NCBI GenBank assembly: GCA_028707175.1
Contig: JAQTUV010000002.1
Location: 434,001 to 498,000, forward strand
From: Sideroxydans sp.
Lineage (GTDB): Bacteria > Pseudomonadota > Gammaproteobacteria > Burkholderiales > Gallionellaceae
Length of the DNA stretch: 64,000 nt
Direction of reading: 5' to 3'
The position numbers were made by a program, and so were the translations under genes. The notes under the pieces were generated by a model that worked only from the letters and a program-made list of their open reading frames with translations, had not been told where the DNA came from and ran no database searches. This document shows, in pieces, positions 16,145-25,030 of the stretch (position 1 is the first letter of the stretch; every line of letters begins with the position of its first letter).

Positions 16145-18178
16145 ATGAACCCACTACTCGACTTCTCCGGTCTCCCCCGTTTCGCAGAGATCAAACCCGA
16201 ACATGTCGCACCTGCCATCGAGCAGTTGCTCGATGAGAACCGCGCGCTCATCTCTCGTTTGCTAGCTGATGACTCTTTACCCGCTTGGGATACTTTCGTG
16301 CGCCCGATGGAAGATGCGAACGAACGTCTCGGTCGTGCATGGGGACCGGTCGGCCATTTGAATGCGGTGATGAACTCGCCTGAGTTACGCGATGCCTACA
16401 ACTCCACCTTGCCGAAGATCACGGCCTACTACGCCGAGCTGGGGCAGAACCTCGCGCTGTTCCAAAAGTTCAAAGCACTGCGAAATAGCCCCGAGTTCGC
16501 TGGATTGAGTCCGGCACGCAAGAAGATCATCGAGAATGAACTGCGCGATTTCCGCTTGGGCGGCGCTGAGTTGCCCGATGACAAGAAGACGCGCTACCTC
16601 GCCGTGCAGGAACGCCAATCCGAACTGTCCTCGCGCTTCTCCGACAACATCCTCGATGCGACCAATGAATACACCTTGGTCATCGAGAATCGCGGCGAGT
16701 TGGATGGCCTGCCAGAAGATGTATTGCAGACCGCGCGTGAAGCTGCACAGGCCGCTGAGAAGACCGGCTGGTTGTTCACCCTGAAAGCGCCGTCTTATCT
16801 ACCAGTGATGCAGTTCGCCGACAACCGTGACCTGCGCGAGAAGATGTATCGCGCCTATGCCACGCGCGCCTCAGAATTCGGCAAGCCTGAATTGGACAAC
16901 ACACCCTTGATGGACGAGATCGTGACGCTGCGGGCTGAAGAAGCGCAATTGCTCGGCTTTGCTAACTTCGGCGAACTCTCACTCGCCGCCAAGATGGCCG
17001 AGACACCGCAACAGGTGGTGGACTTCATGCGCGAGTTGGCACAACGTGCGCGACCTTTCGCAGAAAAAGACTTGGTTGAACTGCGTGAGTTCGCCAAGAC
17101 AAAACTCAACATCAACGATATGCGCTCGTGGGATGCGGCCTACGCCAGCGAGAAACTGCGCGAGCAGCGCTATGCCTTCTCTGAACAGGAAGTGAAGCAG
17201 TACTTCCCTGAAGATGCGGTGATGGCAGGTCTGTTCAAACTGGTGGAAACGCTATTCGGTTTGCAGATCAAACCCGCTCAAGCGCCTGTGTGGCACGAGA
17301 CCGTACGCTTCTTCGACATCCGTTATGAGAAGGACGGCTTGGTCGGCCAGTTCTACTTCGACCTCTACGCGCGCAACAGCAAACGCGGTGGTGCGTGGAT
17401 GGACGACGTCATCACGCGCCGTCGTTTGGACAACGGCTCGATCCAAACCCCTGTCGCCTATTTGAATTGCAACTTCTCCGCACCCGTCGGCGGCAAGCCT
17501 GCGGTGTTCACCCACGACGAAGTGCAGACCCTGTTCCATGAGTTCGGTCACGGCTTGCATCATCTGCTCACCGAAGTGGAAGACCTCGGCGTGTCCGGCA
17601 TCAACGGGGTGGAATGGGATGCGGTCGAGTTGCCCAGCCAGTTCATGGAGAACTTCTGCTGGGAGTGGGATGTGCTGCAAGGTATGACACGCCACGCAGA
17701 CACCAACGAGAAACTGCCGCGCGCCCTGTTCGACAAGATGCTCGCAGCGAAGAACTTCCAGAGTGGCTTGGCCACCTTGCGCCAGATCGAGTTCGCCGTG
17801 TTCGACATGCTGATGCACAGCAACTTCAATGTGGGCCAAGGCAAGACCATCCTTCAATTGTTGGACGAAGTGCGCGCCGAAGTGGCGGTGCTCATCCCGC
17901 CCGAGTTCAACCGCTTCCCGCAAAGCTTCTCGCACATCTTCTCCGGTGGCTATTCCGCTGGCTATTACAGCTACAAGTGGGCGGAGGTGTTGTCGGCGGA
18001 TGCGTACAGCTTGTTCGAAGAGCACGGCGTACTCAATCCAGAGATCGGCGCACGCTTCCGCGCCGAGGTGCTGGCGATGGGTGGCGCGCGCCCTGCGATG
18101 GAATCCTTCACCGCCTTCCGTGGCCGCGCCCCTTCCATCGACGCGCTGTTGCGGCATAATGGACTGATTGAGGCTTAA
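16145..18178 (+). CDS. prlC: Oligopeptidase A (M3 family zinc metallopeptidase)
   Basis: Cytoplasmic oligopeptidase that degrades short peptides, including cleaved signal peptides. 677 residues, usual length. The zinc motif HEFGH occupies residues 465-469, with Glu495 (WDAVELPSQF) as the probable third ligand. The N-terminal helical cap (LLDFSGLPRFAEIKPEHV) and the region around YFDLYARNSKRGGAWMDD are typical. It follows the pyrimidine-operon terminator with its own start. The next gene starts 16 bp after the stop. Confidence 0.95.
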   Translation: MNPLLDFSGLPRFAEIKPEHVAPAIEQLLDENRALISRLLADDSLPAWDTFVRPMEDANERLGRAWGPVGHLNAVMNSPELRDAYNSTLPKITAYYAELGQNLALFQKFKALRNSPEFAGLSPARKKIIENELRDFRLGGAELPDDKKTRYLAVQERQSELSSRFSDNILDATNEYTLVIENRGELDGLPEDVLQTAREAAQAAEKTGWLFTLKAPSYLPVMQFADNRDLREKMYRAYATRASEFGKPELDNTPLMDEIVTLRAEEAQLLGFANFGELSLAAKMAETPQQVVDFMRELAQRARPFAEKDLVELREFAKTKLNINDMRSWDAAYASEKLREQRYAFSEQEVKQYFPEDAVMAGLFKLVETLFGLQIKPAQAPVWHETVRFFDIRYEKDGLVGQFYFDLYARNSKRGGAWMDDVITRRRLDNGSIQTPVAYLNCNFSAPVGGKPAVFTHDEVQTLFHEFGHGLHHLLTEVEDLGVSGINGVEWDAVELPSQFMENFCWEWDVLQGMTRHADTNEKLPRALFDKMLAAKNFQSGLATLRQIEFAVFDMLMHSNFNVGQGKTILQLLDEVRAEVAVLIPPEFNRFPQSFSHIFSGGYSAGYYSYKWAEVLSADAYSLFEEHGVLNPEIGARFRAEVLAMGGARPAMESFTAFRGRAPSIDALLRHNGLIEA

Positions 18179-18194
18179 CGAACGGGAGGCAGGT

Positions 18195-18674
18195 ATGCGG
18201 TCATTTCTCTTTTTGCTCTGTTTCGTCTTGCTAGGACAAGCGCAAGCAGGCCAGCTTTATCGCTCTGTCGATAGCCATGGCAAAGTGCATTACAGCGACA
18301 AGCCCAGTGCAGACGCGGAGAAATTGAACCTTGGCGTCAAAGAGAATGACACTGCCAACCTGTCTTACGAAACACAACGGGCAAATCAGAACTTTCCTGT
18401 CACGTTCTATAGCTTTCCCGAGTGCGGCGCCTATTGCCAACAAGCACGCGATCTATTGACCAAGCGCGGCATCCCCTTCACGGAAAAGATCCTTATACAA
18501 AAAACCGAGATTGATGAATTCACCAAACAATCTGGCAACAAAGAAATGCCCGCAATGACTGTGGGTAAGACTTGGCTCAAAGGATTCCTTGCTGATCAAT
18601 GGAACAAAGAACTGGATTTTGCAGGCTATCCAAAGATAGCGCCGTATCGCAGCAAGCCAGCCCCTGCACAATAA
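18195..18674 (+). CDS. Exported DUF4124 plus glutaredoxin-like protein
   Basis: 159 residues from ATG 18195, chosen because GGGAGGCAGGT lies just before it; an upstream in-frame ATG at 18168 sits inside prlC. A Sec signal peptide (MRSFLFLLCFVLLGQAQA) is followed by a DUF4124 module at about 19-48 (QLYRSVDSHGKVHYSDKPS) and a glutaredoxin-fold domain at about 67-150 (FPVTFYSFPECGAYC, cis-Pro at 119 in EMPAMTVG). The cysteine pair is Cys77 and Cys81 with three residues between rather than the usual two. Probable periplasmic thiol protein; substrate unknown. Confidence 0.8.
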   Translation: MRSFLFLLCFVLLGQAQAGQLYRSVDSHGKVHYSDKPSADAEKLNLGVKENDTANLSYETQRANQNFPVTFYSFPECGAYCQQARDLLTKRGIPFTEKILIQKTEIDEFTKQSGNKEMPAMTVGKTWLKGFLADQWNKELDFAGYPKIAPYRSKPAPAQ

Positions 18675-18692
18675 ACACACCCTTCGACTTGG

Positions 18693-18721
18693 TTGAGTAA
18701 TCGCACCTAGTTCGATATAGT
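18693..18721 (+). promoter_or_regulatory. Sigma-70 promoter for the DUF433/DUF5615/xthA unit
   Basis: TTGAGT (18693-18698), 17-bp spacer, TATAGT (18716-18721). Expected transcription start is near 18728, leaving a leader of about 45 bases before the DUF433 ATG. Confidence 0.5.
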
Positions 18722-18772
18722 CTCTGCACAAATTTTAGGCCTCGCGCTTAACCCATCAACAAGGCGGTGAAC

Positions 18773-18994
18773 ATGACTCATACACGCATCACACTCGACT
18801 CGAATAAACGTGGCGGGCGTCCTTGCATCCGCAATTTGCGTATCAGCGTGTATGACGTATTGGACATGTTGGCCGAGGGCATGAGCGAGGCGAACATCCT
18901 TGAAGATTTCCCAGAACTGGAAACTGCCGATATCCGCGCCTGCCTCGCCTTTGCAGCGGATCGAGAACACAACCTCTACACCGTGGCGGTGTAA
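18773..18994 (+). CDS. DUF433 family antitoxin
   Basis: 73-residue protein with the DUF433 signature: ITLDSNKRGGRPCIRNLRIS (a winged-helix-like start), then VYDVLDMLAEGMSEANILED and FPELETADIRACLAFAADRE. DUF433 proteins are commonly the antitoxin partners of DUF5615/PIN-like toxins. The ATG at 18773 has AAGG eight bases upstream; a GTG at 18767 would add two residues. Its stop overlaps the next ATG (TAATG), the arrangement expected of a two-gene toxin-antitoxin module. Confidence 0.82.
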   Translation: MTHTRITLDSNKRGGRPCIRNLRISVYDVLDMLAEGMSEANILEDFPELETADIRACLAFAADREHNLYTVAV

Positions 18995-19341
18995 TGAAAC
19001 TGCTGCTCGACGAGAATCTGTCGAGGCGTATCGTCCCTTTCTTACAGACCGCCTTCCCCGATTCCTCACAGGTCGCCTTGTTAGGATTGGAAAGCGCAAG
19101 TGATAGCGAGATTTGGCAGTACGCAAAAACAAATGGCTTCGTTATTGTCAGCCGTGATTCAGACTTTCAAGAACGCTCCCTCGTATCCGGCCATCCTCCG
19201 CAAGTTATCTGGCTAAAAATACCTAACCGTTCTAAATCCGTTGTCCTTAAAATCTTGTTAGACCATCATCAAGAAATCGAACAAGCCTTGCGTGAGCAAA
19301 ATCGTGCATGCGTTGAAATCAGCCTGAGTATTCAAAAATGA
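18994..19341 (+). CDS. DUF5615 PIN-like toxin
   Basis: 115-residue protein of the Mut7-C/PIN-like DUF5615 family: Asp6-Glu7-Asn8 in MKLLLDENLSRR, Asp37 and Glu39 (SASDSEIWQYAK) and Asp55/Asp57 (IVSRDSDF) form the likely acidic, metal-binding site of an RNase-type fold. It is translated from an ATG overlapping the DUF433 stop, and its own stop overlaps the xthA ATG by four bases (ATGA). Nuclease activity is inferred from the family and has not been shown for this protein. Confidence 0.8.
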   Translation: MKLLLDENLSRRIVPFLQTAFPDSSQVALLGLESASDSEIWQYAKTNGFVIVSRDSDFQERSLVSGHPPQVIWLKIPNRSKSVVLKILLDHHQEIEQALREQNRACVEISLSIQK

Positions 19342-20096
19342 AAATTGCGACTTGGAATGTGAATTCCCTCAAGGTGCGCCTGCCGCATCTGATGGATTGG
19401 TTGGCGGCGAACCCTATCGACGTGGTGTGCCTGCAAGAAACCAAGACCGAGGATAAAAATTTCCCGCTGGCAGAGATCGAAGCGGCGGGCTATCAGGTCG
19501 CATTCATCGGGCAAAAGACCTACAACGGCGTCGCTATCCTGAGCCGCGATGCCATCAGCGATGTGCAGTTCGGCATCCCCGATTTTGAGGATGAACAAAA
19601 ACGCGTCATCGCCGCCACCATCAACGGCGTGCGCATCGTGTGTGTGTATATCCCCAACGGGCAGAGCCTCGATTCCGACAAATACCAATACAAACTCAAA
19701 TGGCTGGCAGCATTGAAACTGTGGCTGAAAGACGAGTTGGCGAAATACCCCAAGTTAGCACTGCTGGGCGATTACAACATCGCCCCCGAAGACCGAGACT
19801 GCCACGACCCGGTGGCATGGCAAGGCAACATTTTGGTAAGCGAACCGGAACGTGATGCCTTCAAAGGATTGGTGGCGCTCGGACTGCGCGACTCCTTCCG
19901 CCTGTTCGAACAAGCCGAGAAGAGTTACTCGTGGTGGGACTACCGCATGATGGGATTCCGCCGCAACCTAGGTATGCGCATCGATCACATCCTTATCAGC
20001 GCAGACTTGCAGTGCAGCGGATGTCTCATCGACAAAGCACCGCGTAAGTTGGAGCGGCCTTCGGATCACACGCCGGTGATTGCGGAAGTTAACTGA
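19338..20096 (+). CDS. xthA: Exodeoxyribonuclease III
   Basis: Endonuclease/exonuclease/phosphatase-fold enzyme for base-excision repair (AP endonuclease and 3'-5' exonuclease). 252 residues. Conserved motifs in order: ATWNVNSLKVR (4-14), VCLQETKTED with the metal-binding Glu, YNGVAILSR, LLGDYNIAPEDRD (Asp/Asn catalytic pair), WWDYR, RIDHILIS and the C-terminal SDHTPV. Translationally coupled to the DUF5615 gene by an ATGA overlap, an unusual neighbour for this enzyme. Confidence 0.95.
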   Translation: MKIATWNVNSLKVRLPHLMDWLAANPIDVVCLQETKTEDKNFPLAEIEAAGYQVAFIGQKTYNGVAILSRDAISDVQFGIPDFEDEQKRVIAATINGVRIVCVYIPNGQSLDSDKYQYKLKWLAALKLWLKDELAKYPKLALLGDYNIAPEDRDCHDPVAWQGNILVSEPERDAFKGLVALGLRDSFRLFEQAEKSYSWWDYRMMGFRRNLGMRIDHILISADLQCSGCLIDKAPRKLERPSDHTPVIAEVN

Positions 20097-20163
20097 GTTG
20101 ATGAAATTTCATGAGCCAAGAGATTTGCCAAGCTTGTTGTCTGCCTTAGATTAGGGAATTTTT

Positions 20164-20520
20164 ATGGAACGCCTAATTTTTCTGCCTTTTGCTTTTGCAA
20201 TTGCTGTGATGGCCTACCCGTTCCATTTATCGTACTTTGGATTTGCTGTTGTAGCAGGATTTGGAATTATTTTAGTTGATTTTTTTCGCGGAAAAAACGA
20301 GTCCTTTGAACCAAAGTTCGGCCTTTTGTTATTGCTAATTGGCATAATTTTTTTGGTTGTCTCCTTTTACATCTGTAACAGTCTTGGCATAACTTTTGAG
20401 GCTCTTGATCATGACAAGACTTTCCCAAAATTAGTACGGCGTTTGCCCTATTTTGGAGTTGTATTTTTAACGATGGGAATCGTAATTGTTTCTAAATCGT
20501 TTATTCAAAAGCTAACATAG
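20164..20520 (+). CDS. Small AT-rich integral membrane protein, unrecognised
   Basis: 118 residues with about four hydrophobic segments: 3-17, 23-41, 50-70 and 94-112. A polar loop (GITFEALDHDKTFPKLVRR) separates the last two. No family recognised. The ribosome site TAGGGA lies upstream of the ATG. The base composition is clearly more AT-rich than xthA and rluA on either side, with poly-T/poly-A runs, which suggests later acquisition. Coding status rests on the uninterrupted frame, ribosome site and hydrophobic pattern. Confidence 0.6.
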   Translation: MERLIFLPFAFAIAVMAYPFHLSYFGFAVVAGFGIILVDFFRGKNESFEPKFGLLLLLIGIIFLVVSFYICNSLGITFEALDHDKTFPKLVRRLPYFGVVFLTMGIVIVSKSFIQKLT

Positions 20521-20607
20521 GATGGATAAAACAACGCGCTACTCATCCTTCAATTTTGGGTATTCCTTCGTTCAAAACCCAACTCACAAAACGTAACACC
20601 CGTTCTA

Positions 20608-21216
20608 ATGTTCCAATTCCTCTTCCAAGATGAGCATCTCCTCATCGTCAACAAACCCGCTGGCTTGCTGTCCGTACCGGGGCGAGGTGAGGATAAGCAG
20701 GACTGTCTGTCCGCCCGCATCCAACAACTATTCCCCGATGTCCTAGTCGTTCATCGCCTCGATATGGCGACTTCGGGTTTGATGGTGTTCGCGCGGGGTG
20801 AGGCGATGCAGCGAGAGTTGTCGCGGATGTTTCGGGAGCGGGAAATGAGCAAGCGGTATGTGGCGCTGGTGGCGGGTGTGCTTGAGAACGAGGTTGGCGA
20901 GATCGATCTGCCGCTTATCGCGGATTGGCCGAACCGCCCGAAGAGTAAAGTTGACCACGAGTCAGGTAAGCCCTCGCTTACGCGTTATCGTTTATTGGGC
21001 ATAGAGGGTGGAGATTCTCGTGTCGAGTTAGAACCCATCACCGGACGCACGCATCAGTTACGCTTGCACCTTGCCAGCATTGGCCATCCCATCATCGGGG
21101 ATACTTTGTACGACGGGCGCAGTGCAGAGCGGTTGATGTTGCATGCGACACGTTTGGCCTTCAATCACCCTGTCACTGCAATGCCCTTGTACTTCGAGAG
21201 TGACGCCCCATATTAG
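20608..21216 (+). CDS. rluA: RluA family pseudouridine synthase
   Basis: Converts specific uridines to pseudouridine; E. coli RluA acts on U746 of 23S rRNA and U32 of some tRNAs. 202 residues, no S4 domain, like RluA. Catalytic motif VVHRLDMATSGLMVFAR at about 49-65 with the active Asp after HRL. LLSVPGRGEDKQD, FREREMSKRYVA, PLIADWPNRPKSKVDHESGK (over about 112-131) and ITGRTHQLRLHL correspond closely to the E. coli protein. A second RluA-type enzyme with other specificity cannot be excluded from sequence alone. Confidence 0.88.
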   Translation: MFQFLFQDEHLLIVNKPAGLLSVPGRGEDKQDCLSARIQQLFPDVLVVHRLDMATSGLMVFARGEAMQRELSRMFREREMSKRYVALVAGVLENEVGEIDLPLIADWPNRPKSKVDHESGKPSLTRYRLLGIEGGDSRVELEPITGRTHQLRLHLASIGHPIIGDTLYDGRSAERLMLHATRLAFNHPVTAMPLYFESDAPY

Positions 21217-21271
21217 GTGGCGTGTCCGTTATAATCGGCATTGTTATCACTTTCATTTCAAGGATTCTGTT

Positions 21272-21643
21272 ATGCCGCTGCCTAAACCTGCTTTGACTAT
21301 TCCGCTGGGTATTGTTGCTGTTATTGCTGCGGTGTTCGCGGCTTACACTTGGGTGGCGCTGACTTGGAATTATTCCGAAGGGGAACGCGCGGGCTTTATG
21401 CAGAAGCTGTCTAAAAAGGGTTGGCTATGTAAAACTTGGGAAGGGGAGCTTTCCTTAGTGGCGTTACCTGGCGCGGCGCCTGAGAAATTTTTATTCACTG
21501 TGCGCGATGATGCGGTGGCAGCGAAGATCAATGCGCTGGTAGGCCAACGTGTGGCACTGTCTTATGCAGAGCATAAAGGCATCCCGACAACTTGCTTCGG
21601 CGATACGAATTATTTCGTGGCTGATGTGAAGGCAGTGCAATAA
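21272..21643 (+). CDS. Small single-pass membrane protein, unrecognised
   Basis: 123 residues from ATG 21272, which has AAGGA upstream; the longer frame from 21143 would run through the rluA end. One hydrophobic helix at about 8-32 (IPLGIVAVIAAVFAAYTWVAL), then a soluble domain with SKKGWLCKTWEGELSLVALP and GQRVALSYAEHKGIPTTCFG; two cysteines (one in each segment) could pair outside the membrane. A TATAAT element lies at 21230-21235. Looks like a conserved betaproteobacterial hypothetical protein, but I cannot name a function. Confidence 0.7.
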   Translation: MPLPKPALTIPLGIVAVIAAVFAAYTWVALTWNYSEGERAGFMQKLSKKGWLCKTWEGELSLVALPGAAPEKFLFTVRDDAVAAKINALVGQRVALSYAEHKGIPTTCFGDTNYFVADVKAVQ

Positions 21644-21673
21644 TCATTGAATTGATTTTCGCTTAGATGCATT

Positions 21674-21691
21674 GTCGGGCTGAAGCCCGAC
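21674..21691. repeat. REP-like palindrome, copy 1
   Basis: GTCGGGCTGAAGCCCGAC, perfect 8-bp arms around GA. Belongs to the common class of extragenic palindromes built on GTCGGG..CCCGAC; sits in the spacer before the Tim44-like gene. Confidence 0.7.
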
Positions 21692-21716
21692 CTACTAGCC
21701 CTCTTGCTTTTTGTAA

Positions 21717-21734
21717 GTCGGGTTTTAACCCGAC
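21717..21734. repeat. REP-like palindrome, copy 2
   Basis: GTCGGGTTTTAACCCGAC, perfect 8-bp arms around TT, 25 bp after the first copy. Same outer sequence, different centre; together they form a pair like the paired REP units known from enterobacteria. Confidence 0.7.
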
Positions 21735-21818
21735 GTTTGCTGTCAGCTTAAAGCCTAGCCTACGCACATTGAGCGGGCTAATTTAAGATTCACCCAATTT
21801 TTTAACTAAAGGAAACAC

Positions 21819-22670
21819 ATGAAACGTTTTGCCATTTTCTTGACCATCGTTTTGACTAGTCTTTCTTTGCTGGCTGCGAATGCTGAAGCAAAGCGTTTTG
21901 GTGGCGGCGGTAGCATCGGCAAGCAACGCAGTATGAGTGCACCTCCTCAAAAGGCAGATGCTGCCCCTGCGCAACAAGCAGCGCCCGCAGCGGCTGGTGC
22001 AGCAGCGGCTAAGCAACCCAATAAATGGTTGGGCCCATTGGCTGGTATCGCGGCAGGTTTAGGTTTGGCGGCGTTGTTCTCGCACTTCGGTTTGGGTGAG
22101 GGTATGGGGATGTTGCTGATGATCATTGCAGGTGCGATTGCGGTGTTCTTCTTGATCTCGATGTTCCGCAAAAAGCAGCAACCTGCGATGCAATATGCGG
22201 GTTCGGGTGCACCTTATGGCGGCTCTCCTGCGCCAGCTCCACAATCAGTCAGTGGTGCTAGTGTTGCGGCAGTTGCCCAGCCTGTGGCGGCGGCAAACAT
22301 TCCTGCTGACTTTCCTGTAGAAAGCTTTTTGCGCGGTGCTAAAACGACGTTCATCCGCTTGCAAGCGGCTAACGACCGTAAGGATCTAAACGACATCCGC
22401 GAATACACAACACCAGAGATGTTTGCTGAGATCTCGATGCAGATGCAAGAACGCGGCGATGCGGCACAGAAGACCGAAGTGGGCTTTGTGAATGCCAGCC
22501 TGCTGGAAGTGGTGACGGAAAATGACATCGCAACAGCAAGTGTTCGCATGAGCGGTCAGTCGCGTGAGAACAATGGCGCACCTGAGAATTTTGATGAGAT
22601 CTGGCATGTTCAAAAAGATCTTAAGGACGACAAAGCAGTTTGGTTGCTGGCAGGGATTCAGCAGGTTTAA
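21819..22670 (+). CDS. Tim44-like domain membrane protein
   Basis: 283 residues. A cleavable-looking signal (MKRFAIFLTIVLTSLSLLAANAEA), a Gly-rich then Ala/Pro-rich segment (KRFGGGGSIGKQRS), two hydrophobic helices at about 71-90 and 93-113, a flexible linker, and a Tim44-like domain from about 165 to the end (FLRGAKTTFIRLQAANDRKD, NFDEIWHVQKD). Bacterial Tim44-like proteins are membrane-associated with no settled function. Many betaproteobacteria keep such a gene near ubiE and ubiB; ubiB is next here. A strong terminator directly follows. Confidence 0.85.
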   Translation: MKRFAIFLTIVLTSLSLLAANAEAKRFGGGGSIGKQRSMSAPPQKADAAPAQQAAPAAAGAAAAKQPNKWLGPLAGIAAGLGLAALFSHFGLGEGMGMLLMIIAGAIAVFFLISMFRKKQQPAMQYAGSGAPYGGSPAPAPQSVSGASVAAVAQPVAAANIPADFPVESFLRGAKTTFIRLQAANDRKDLNDIREYTTPEMFAEISMQMQERGDAAQKTEVGFVNASLLEVVTENDIATASVRMSGQSRENNGAPENFDEIWHVQKDLKDDKAVWLLAGIQQV

Positions 22671-22693
22671 TCGCCAAAGTGCAGTACACTTGA

Positions 22694-22722
22694 GGGCACA
22701 GCGACATCGCTGTGCCCTTTTT
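22694..22722 (+). terminator. Intrinsic terminator after the Tim44-like gene
   Basis: GGGCACAGCGA (22694-22704) and TCGCTGTGCCC (22707-22717), an 11-bp perfect stem, followed by TTTTTATTT. It separates the Tim44-like gene from ubiB, which starts at 22738. Confidence 0.9.
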
Positions 22723-22737
22723 ATTTAGAGCCTCGCA

Positions 22738-24261
22738 ATGCGTCTATTCCGCTTACTCAAAATTATTTTCGTTGTGCTGCGCTTCGGCTTGGATGAGTTT
22801 TTGCTGGCGCATGAGAAGACGAGCTGGTTGTTACGTCCTCTCAATTGGCTTTTGTTCTTCCGCGATGTGTCTCGCCCACGAGCTGTGCGTTTGCGTCTCG
22901 CGCTGGAAACCCTAGGGCCCATCTTTGTTAAATTCGGGCAGTTGCTTTCCACTCGCCGCGATTTAATTCCTACCGACATTGCCGATGAATTGGCAAAACT
23001 GCAAGACCAAGTGCCCCCTTTCCCTTCTGCTCAAGCCGTTGCGTTGCTTGAAACCGCCTATGGAAAACGCCTGACCGAAGTGTTTGCTAGCTTCGACGCT
23101 ACCCCTGTGGCCAGTGCATCGGTGGCTCAAGTCCATTTTGCTGTGTTGCCTGATGGGCGTGAAGTAGCTGTTAAGGTATTGCGTCCTGGTATTAAGCACA
23201 CCATCGAACATGATATTTCTCTGCTACAAGTTTGTGCGGGGTTGATCGAGCGTTGGTGGGCTGATGGCAAACGTTTGAAGCCGAAGTTGGTGGTTGCCGA
23301 GTTTGAGAAATATCTGCACGATGAATTGGACTTGATGCGCGAGGCAGCCAATGCCAGTCAGTTGCGCCGCAATTTTTCTGATGCACGCCTGCTACTAGTG
23401 CCAGAGGTACATTGGGATTGGTGCTCTGAGCAGGTGATGGTAATGGAGCGCATGCACGGCATCCCTGTGAGCCAAATCGGTGCAATGCGCGAGGCTGGTA
23501 TCAGCCTATCTAAGTTGGCCAGCGATGGGGTTGAGATCTTTTACACACAGGTGTTTCGTGATGGTTTTTTCCACGCCGATATGCACCCAGGAAACATCTT
23601 GGTGGCACGTGATGGGCGTTACGTGGCGCTGGATTTCGGCATCATGGGGACGCTCACCGATACGGATAAAAACTATCTCGCTCAAAACTTTATCGCGTTC
23701 TTCAACCGTGATTACAAACGCGTGGCGGAGCTGCACATCGAATCAGGCTGGGCGCCTGCGGATACGCGTGTGGATGAATTCGAAGCGGCGATTCGCTCGG
23801 TATGCGAACCTATTTTTGATAAACCTTTGCGTGAGGTCTCATTCGGTAAAGTGCTGTTGCGTTTATTCCAAACATCGCGTCGATTCGGAATTCAGATTCA
23901 ACCCCAGTTGGTTTTGCTACAAAAAACCTTGCTCAATATCGAAGGGCTGGGATTGCAGCTCGATCCTGAACTCGATTTGTGGAAGACAGCAAAACCTTGG
24001 TTAGAGCGTTGGATGAGTGAACAGGTGGGTTGGCGTGGTTTCATTCGGACGTTAAAAGCAGAAGCGCCACGCTATGCATCTTTGCTACCGCAGATTCCCC
24101 GTCTGTTGCATCAACGGTTAAAGGATGATGTCGCGGCGCAGGCCGCACCGCTATTGCTGGCAATGTTAGCGGAACAAAAAAAGCGCAATGCGTGGCTATC
24201 TCTCATTGCACTCTTGCTCGCATCGACGTTGGTACTCGCCGCGTATATCCACTTCGTTTAA
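22738..24261 (+). CDS. ubiB: UbiB, ABC1/AarF family atypical kinase for ubiquinone synthesis
   Basis: Membrane-anchored kinase-like protein needed for ubiquinone synthesis, with ATPase rather than protein-kinase activity in studied members. 507 residues. The family KxGQ motif is [14 protein letters not shown] at about 60-73; AVKVLRPG carries the nucleotide Lys; [13 protein letters not shown] and VALDFGIMG are the catalytic and metal motifs. One or two hydrophobic helices close the protein ([19 protein letters not shown]). It ends tail to tail with the orphan parA, stop codons overlapping by two bases. Confidence 0.93.
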   Translation: MRLFRLLKIIFVVLRFGLDEFLLAHEKTSWLLRPLNWLLFFRDVSRPRAVRLRLALETLGPIFVKFGQLLSTRRDLIPTDIADELAKLQDQVPPFPSAQAVALLETAYGKRLTEVFASFDATPVASASVAQVHFAVLPDGREVAVKVLRPGIKHTIEHDISLLQVCAGLIERWWADGKRLKPKLVVAEFEKYLHDELDLMREAANASQLRRNFSDARLLLVPEVHWDWCSEQVMVMERMHGIPVSQIGAMREAGISLSKLASDGVEIFYTQVFRDGFFHADMHPGNILVARDGRYVALDFGIMGTLTDTDKNYLAQNFIAFFNRDYKRVAELHIESGWAPADTRVDEFEAAIRSVCEPIFDKPLREVSFGKVLLRLFQTSRRFGIQIQPQLVLLQKTLLNIEGLGLQLDPELDLWKTAKPWLERWMSEQVGWRGFIRTLKAEAPRYASLLPQIPRLLHQRLKDDVAAQAAPLLLAMLAEQKKRNAWLSLIALLLASTLVLAAYIHFV

Positions 24262-25022
24262 ATGAATCCGCTATCGATCAGTTCTTTGGCTAAGGATTTG
24301 TAGTCTGCTGCACCCGGACTTTGCGGAGCATAGGCGAATACATCTAGCCCGTGCATTGGGCTGGTTGCTAATGCAACAGCCTCTCCAATGCGTGTCTTAC
24401 ACAGCAGATTTCCATAGCGTTCCTTAAGCTGGTCGTAGATGTCGTAGGAAAGTTTTCTCCTTGAATCGAATCTTGTTACCACGATGCGACGCTCGAACTT
24501 TCTTTGCAGCTTCTTTTCAAGCACATTCAGTGCGCTATCTAAACGATGTACACCATGTTGCGATAGAAAATCTGCTGAGACGGGGATCAATACTTTGTCG
24601 GCAGCCAGTAAGGCATTAAGTGTCAACACACCCAACATCGGACAGCAATCGATAATGATGGGGGCGCCAGTCAATGAGAGTTCTTCGCCCAAGCCTTGTT
24701 TCAAGAATCTGGCTGCATGCGGATCACTTCCAAACAGGGCGTCTATTTTGGATAGTTCAAGGGTGGCTGGAATGATCTGCCATCCGGCTGGGGTCTCGTG
24801 CATCAGCTTTGCCAAAGGCACATGATCTTTGAAGAAGGTGACCATGCTTTTGGTTTGTGATGCGCCTTGCTTGAGCCCCGATGCCAAACTTAGATGACCT
24901 TGTGGGTCCATATCTAAGGCGATCGGATTACGCTGAGCCAATGACAGCGCGGCTGTCAGGTTCAGACAGGTTGTGGTCTTTCCTACTCCACCTTTTTGAT
25001 TAAATACGGCGATGACCGCCAT
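24258..25022 (-). CDS. Orphan ParA/MinD-type ATPase
   Basis: 254-residue deviant Walker ATPase. KGGVGKTTT at 10-18 holds the signature lysine, DMDPQGH follows at about 38, and IIIDCCP forms the Walker B strand. Clearly different from the chromosomal ParA at 36396-37169 and without a ParB gene beside it. Orphan ParA proteins position other cargo (chemoreceptor arrays, carboxysomes, pili, flagella) or act on plasmids; nothing here identifies the cargo. The start ATG 25022 has a GGAG ribosome site lying inside a hairpin; ATG 25040 (MWRRTN) would place that hairpin in the coding region. Confidence 0.85.
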   Translation of the reverse strand: MAVIAVFNQKGGVGKTTTCLNLTAALSLAQRNPIALDMDPQGHLSLASGLKQGASQTKSMVTFFKDHVPLAKLMHETPAGWQIIPATLELSKIDALFGSDPHAARFLKQGLGEELSLTGAPIIIDCCPMLGVLTLNALLAADKVLIPVSADFLSQHGVHRLDSALNVLEKKLQRKFERRIVVTRFDSRRKLSYDIYDQLKERYGNLLCKTRIGEAVALATSPMHGLDVFAYAPQSPGAADYKSLAKELIDSGFI

Positions 25023-25030
25023 GTTGGTAC

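Noticed and set aside
17252-18157. 301-codon minus-strand frame inside prlC
   Set aside because: Antisense shadow of the conserved prlC C-terminal half.
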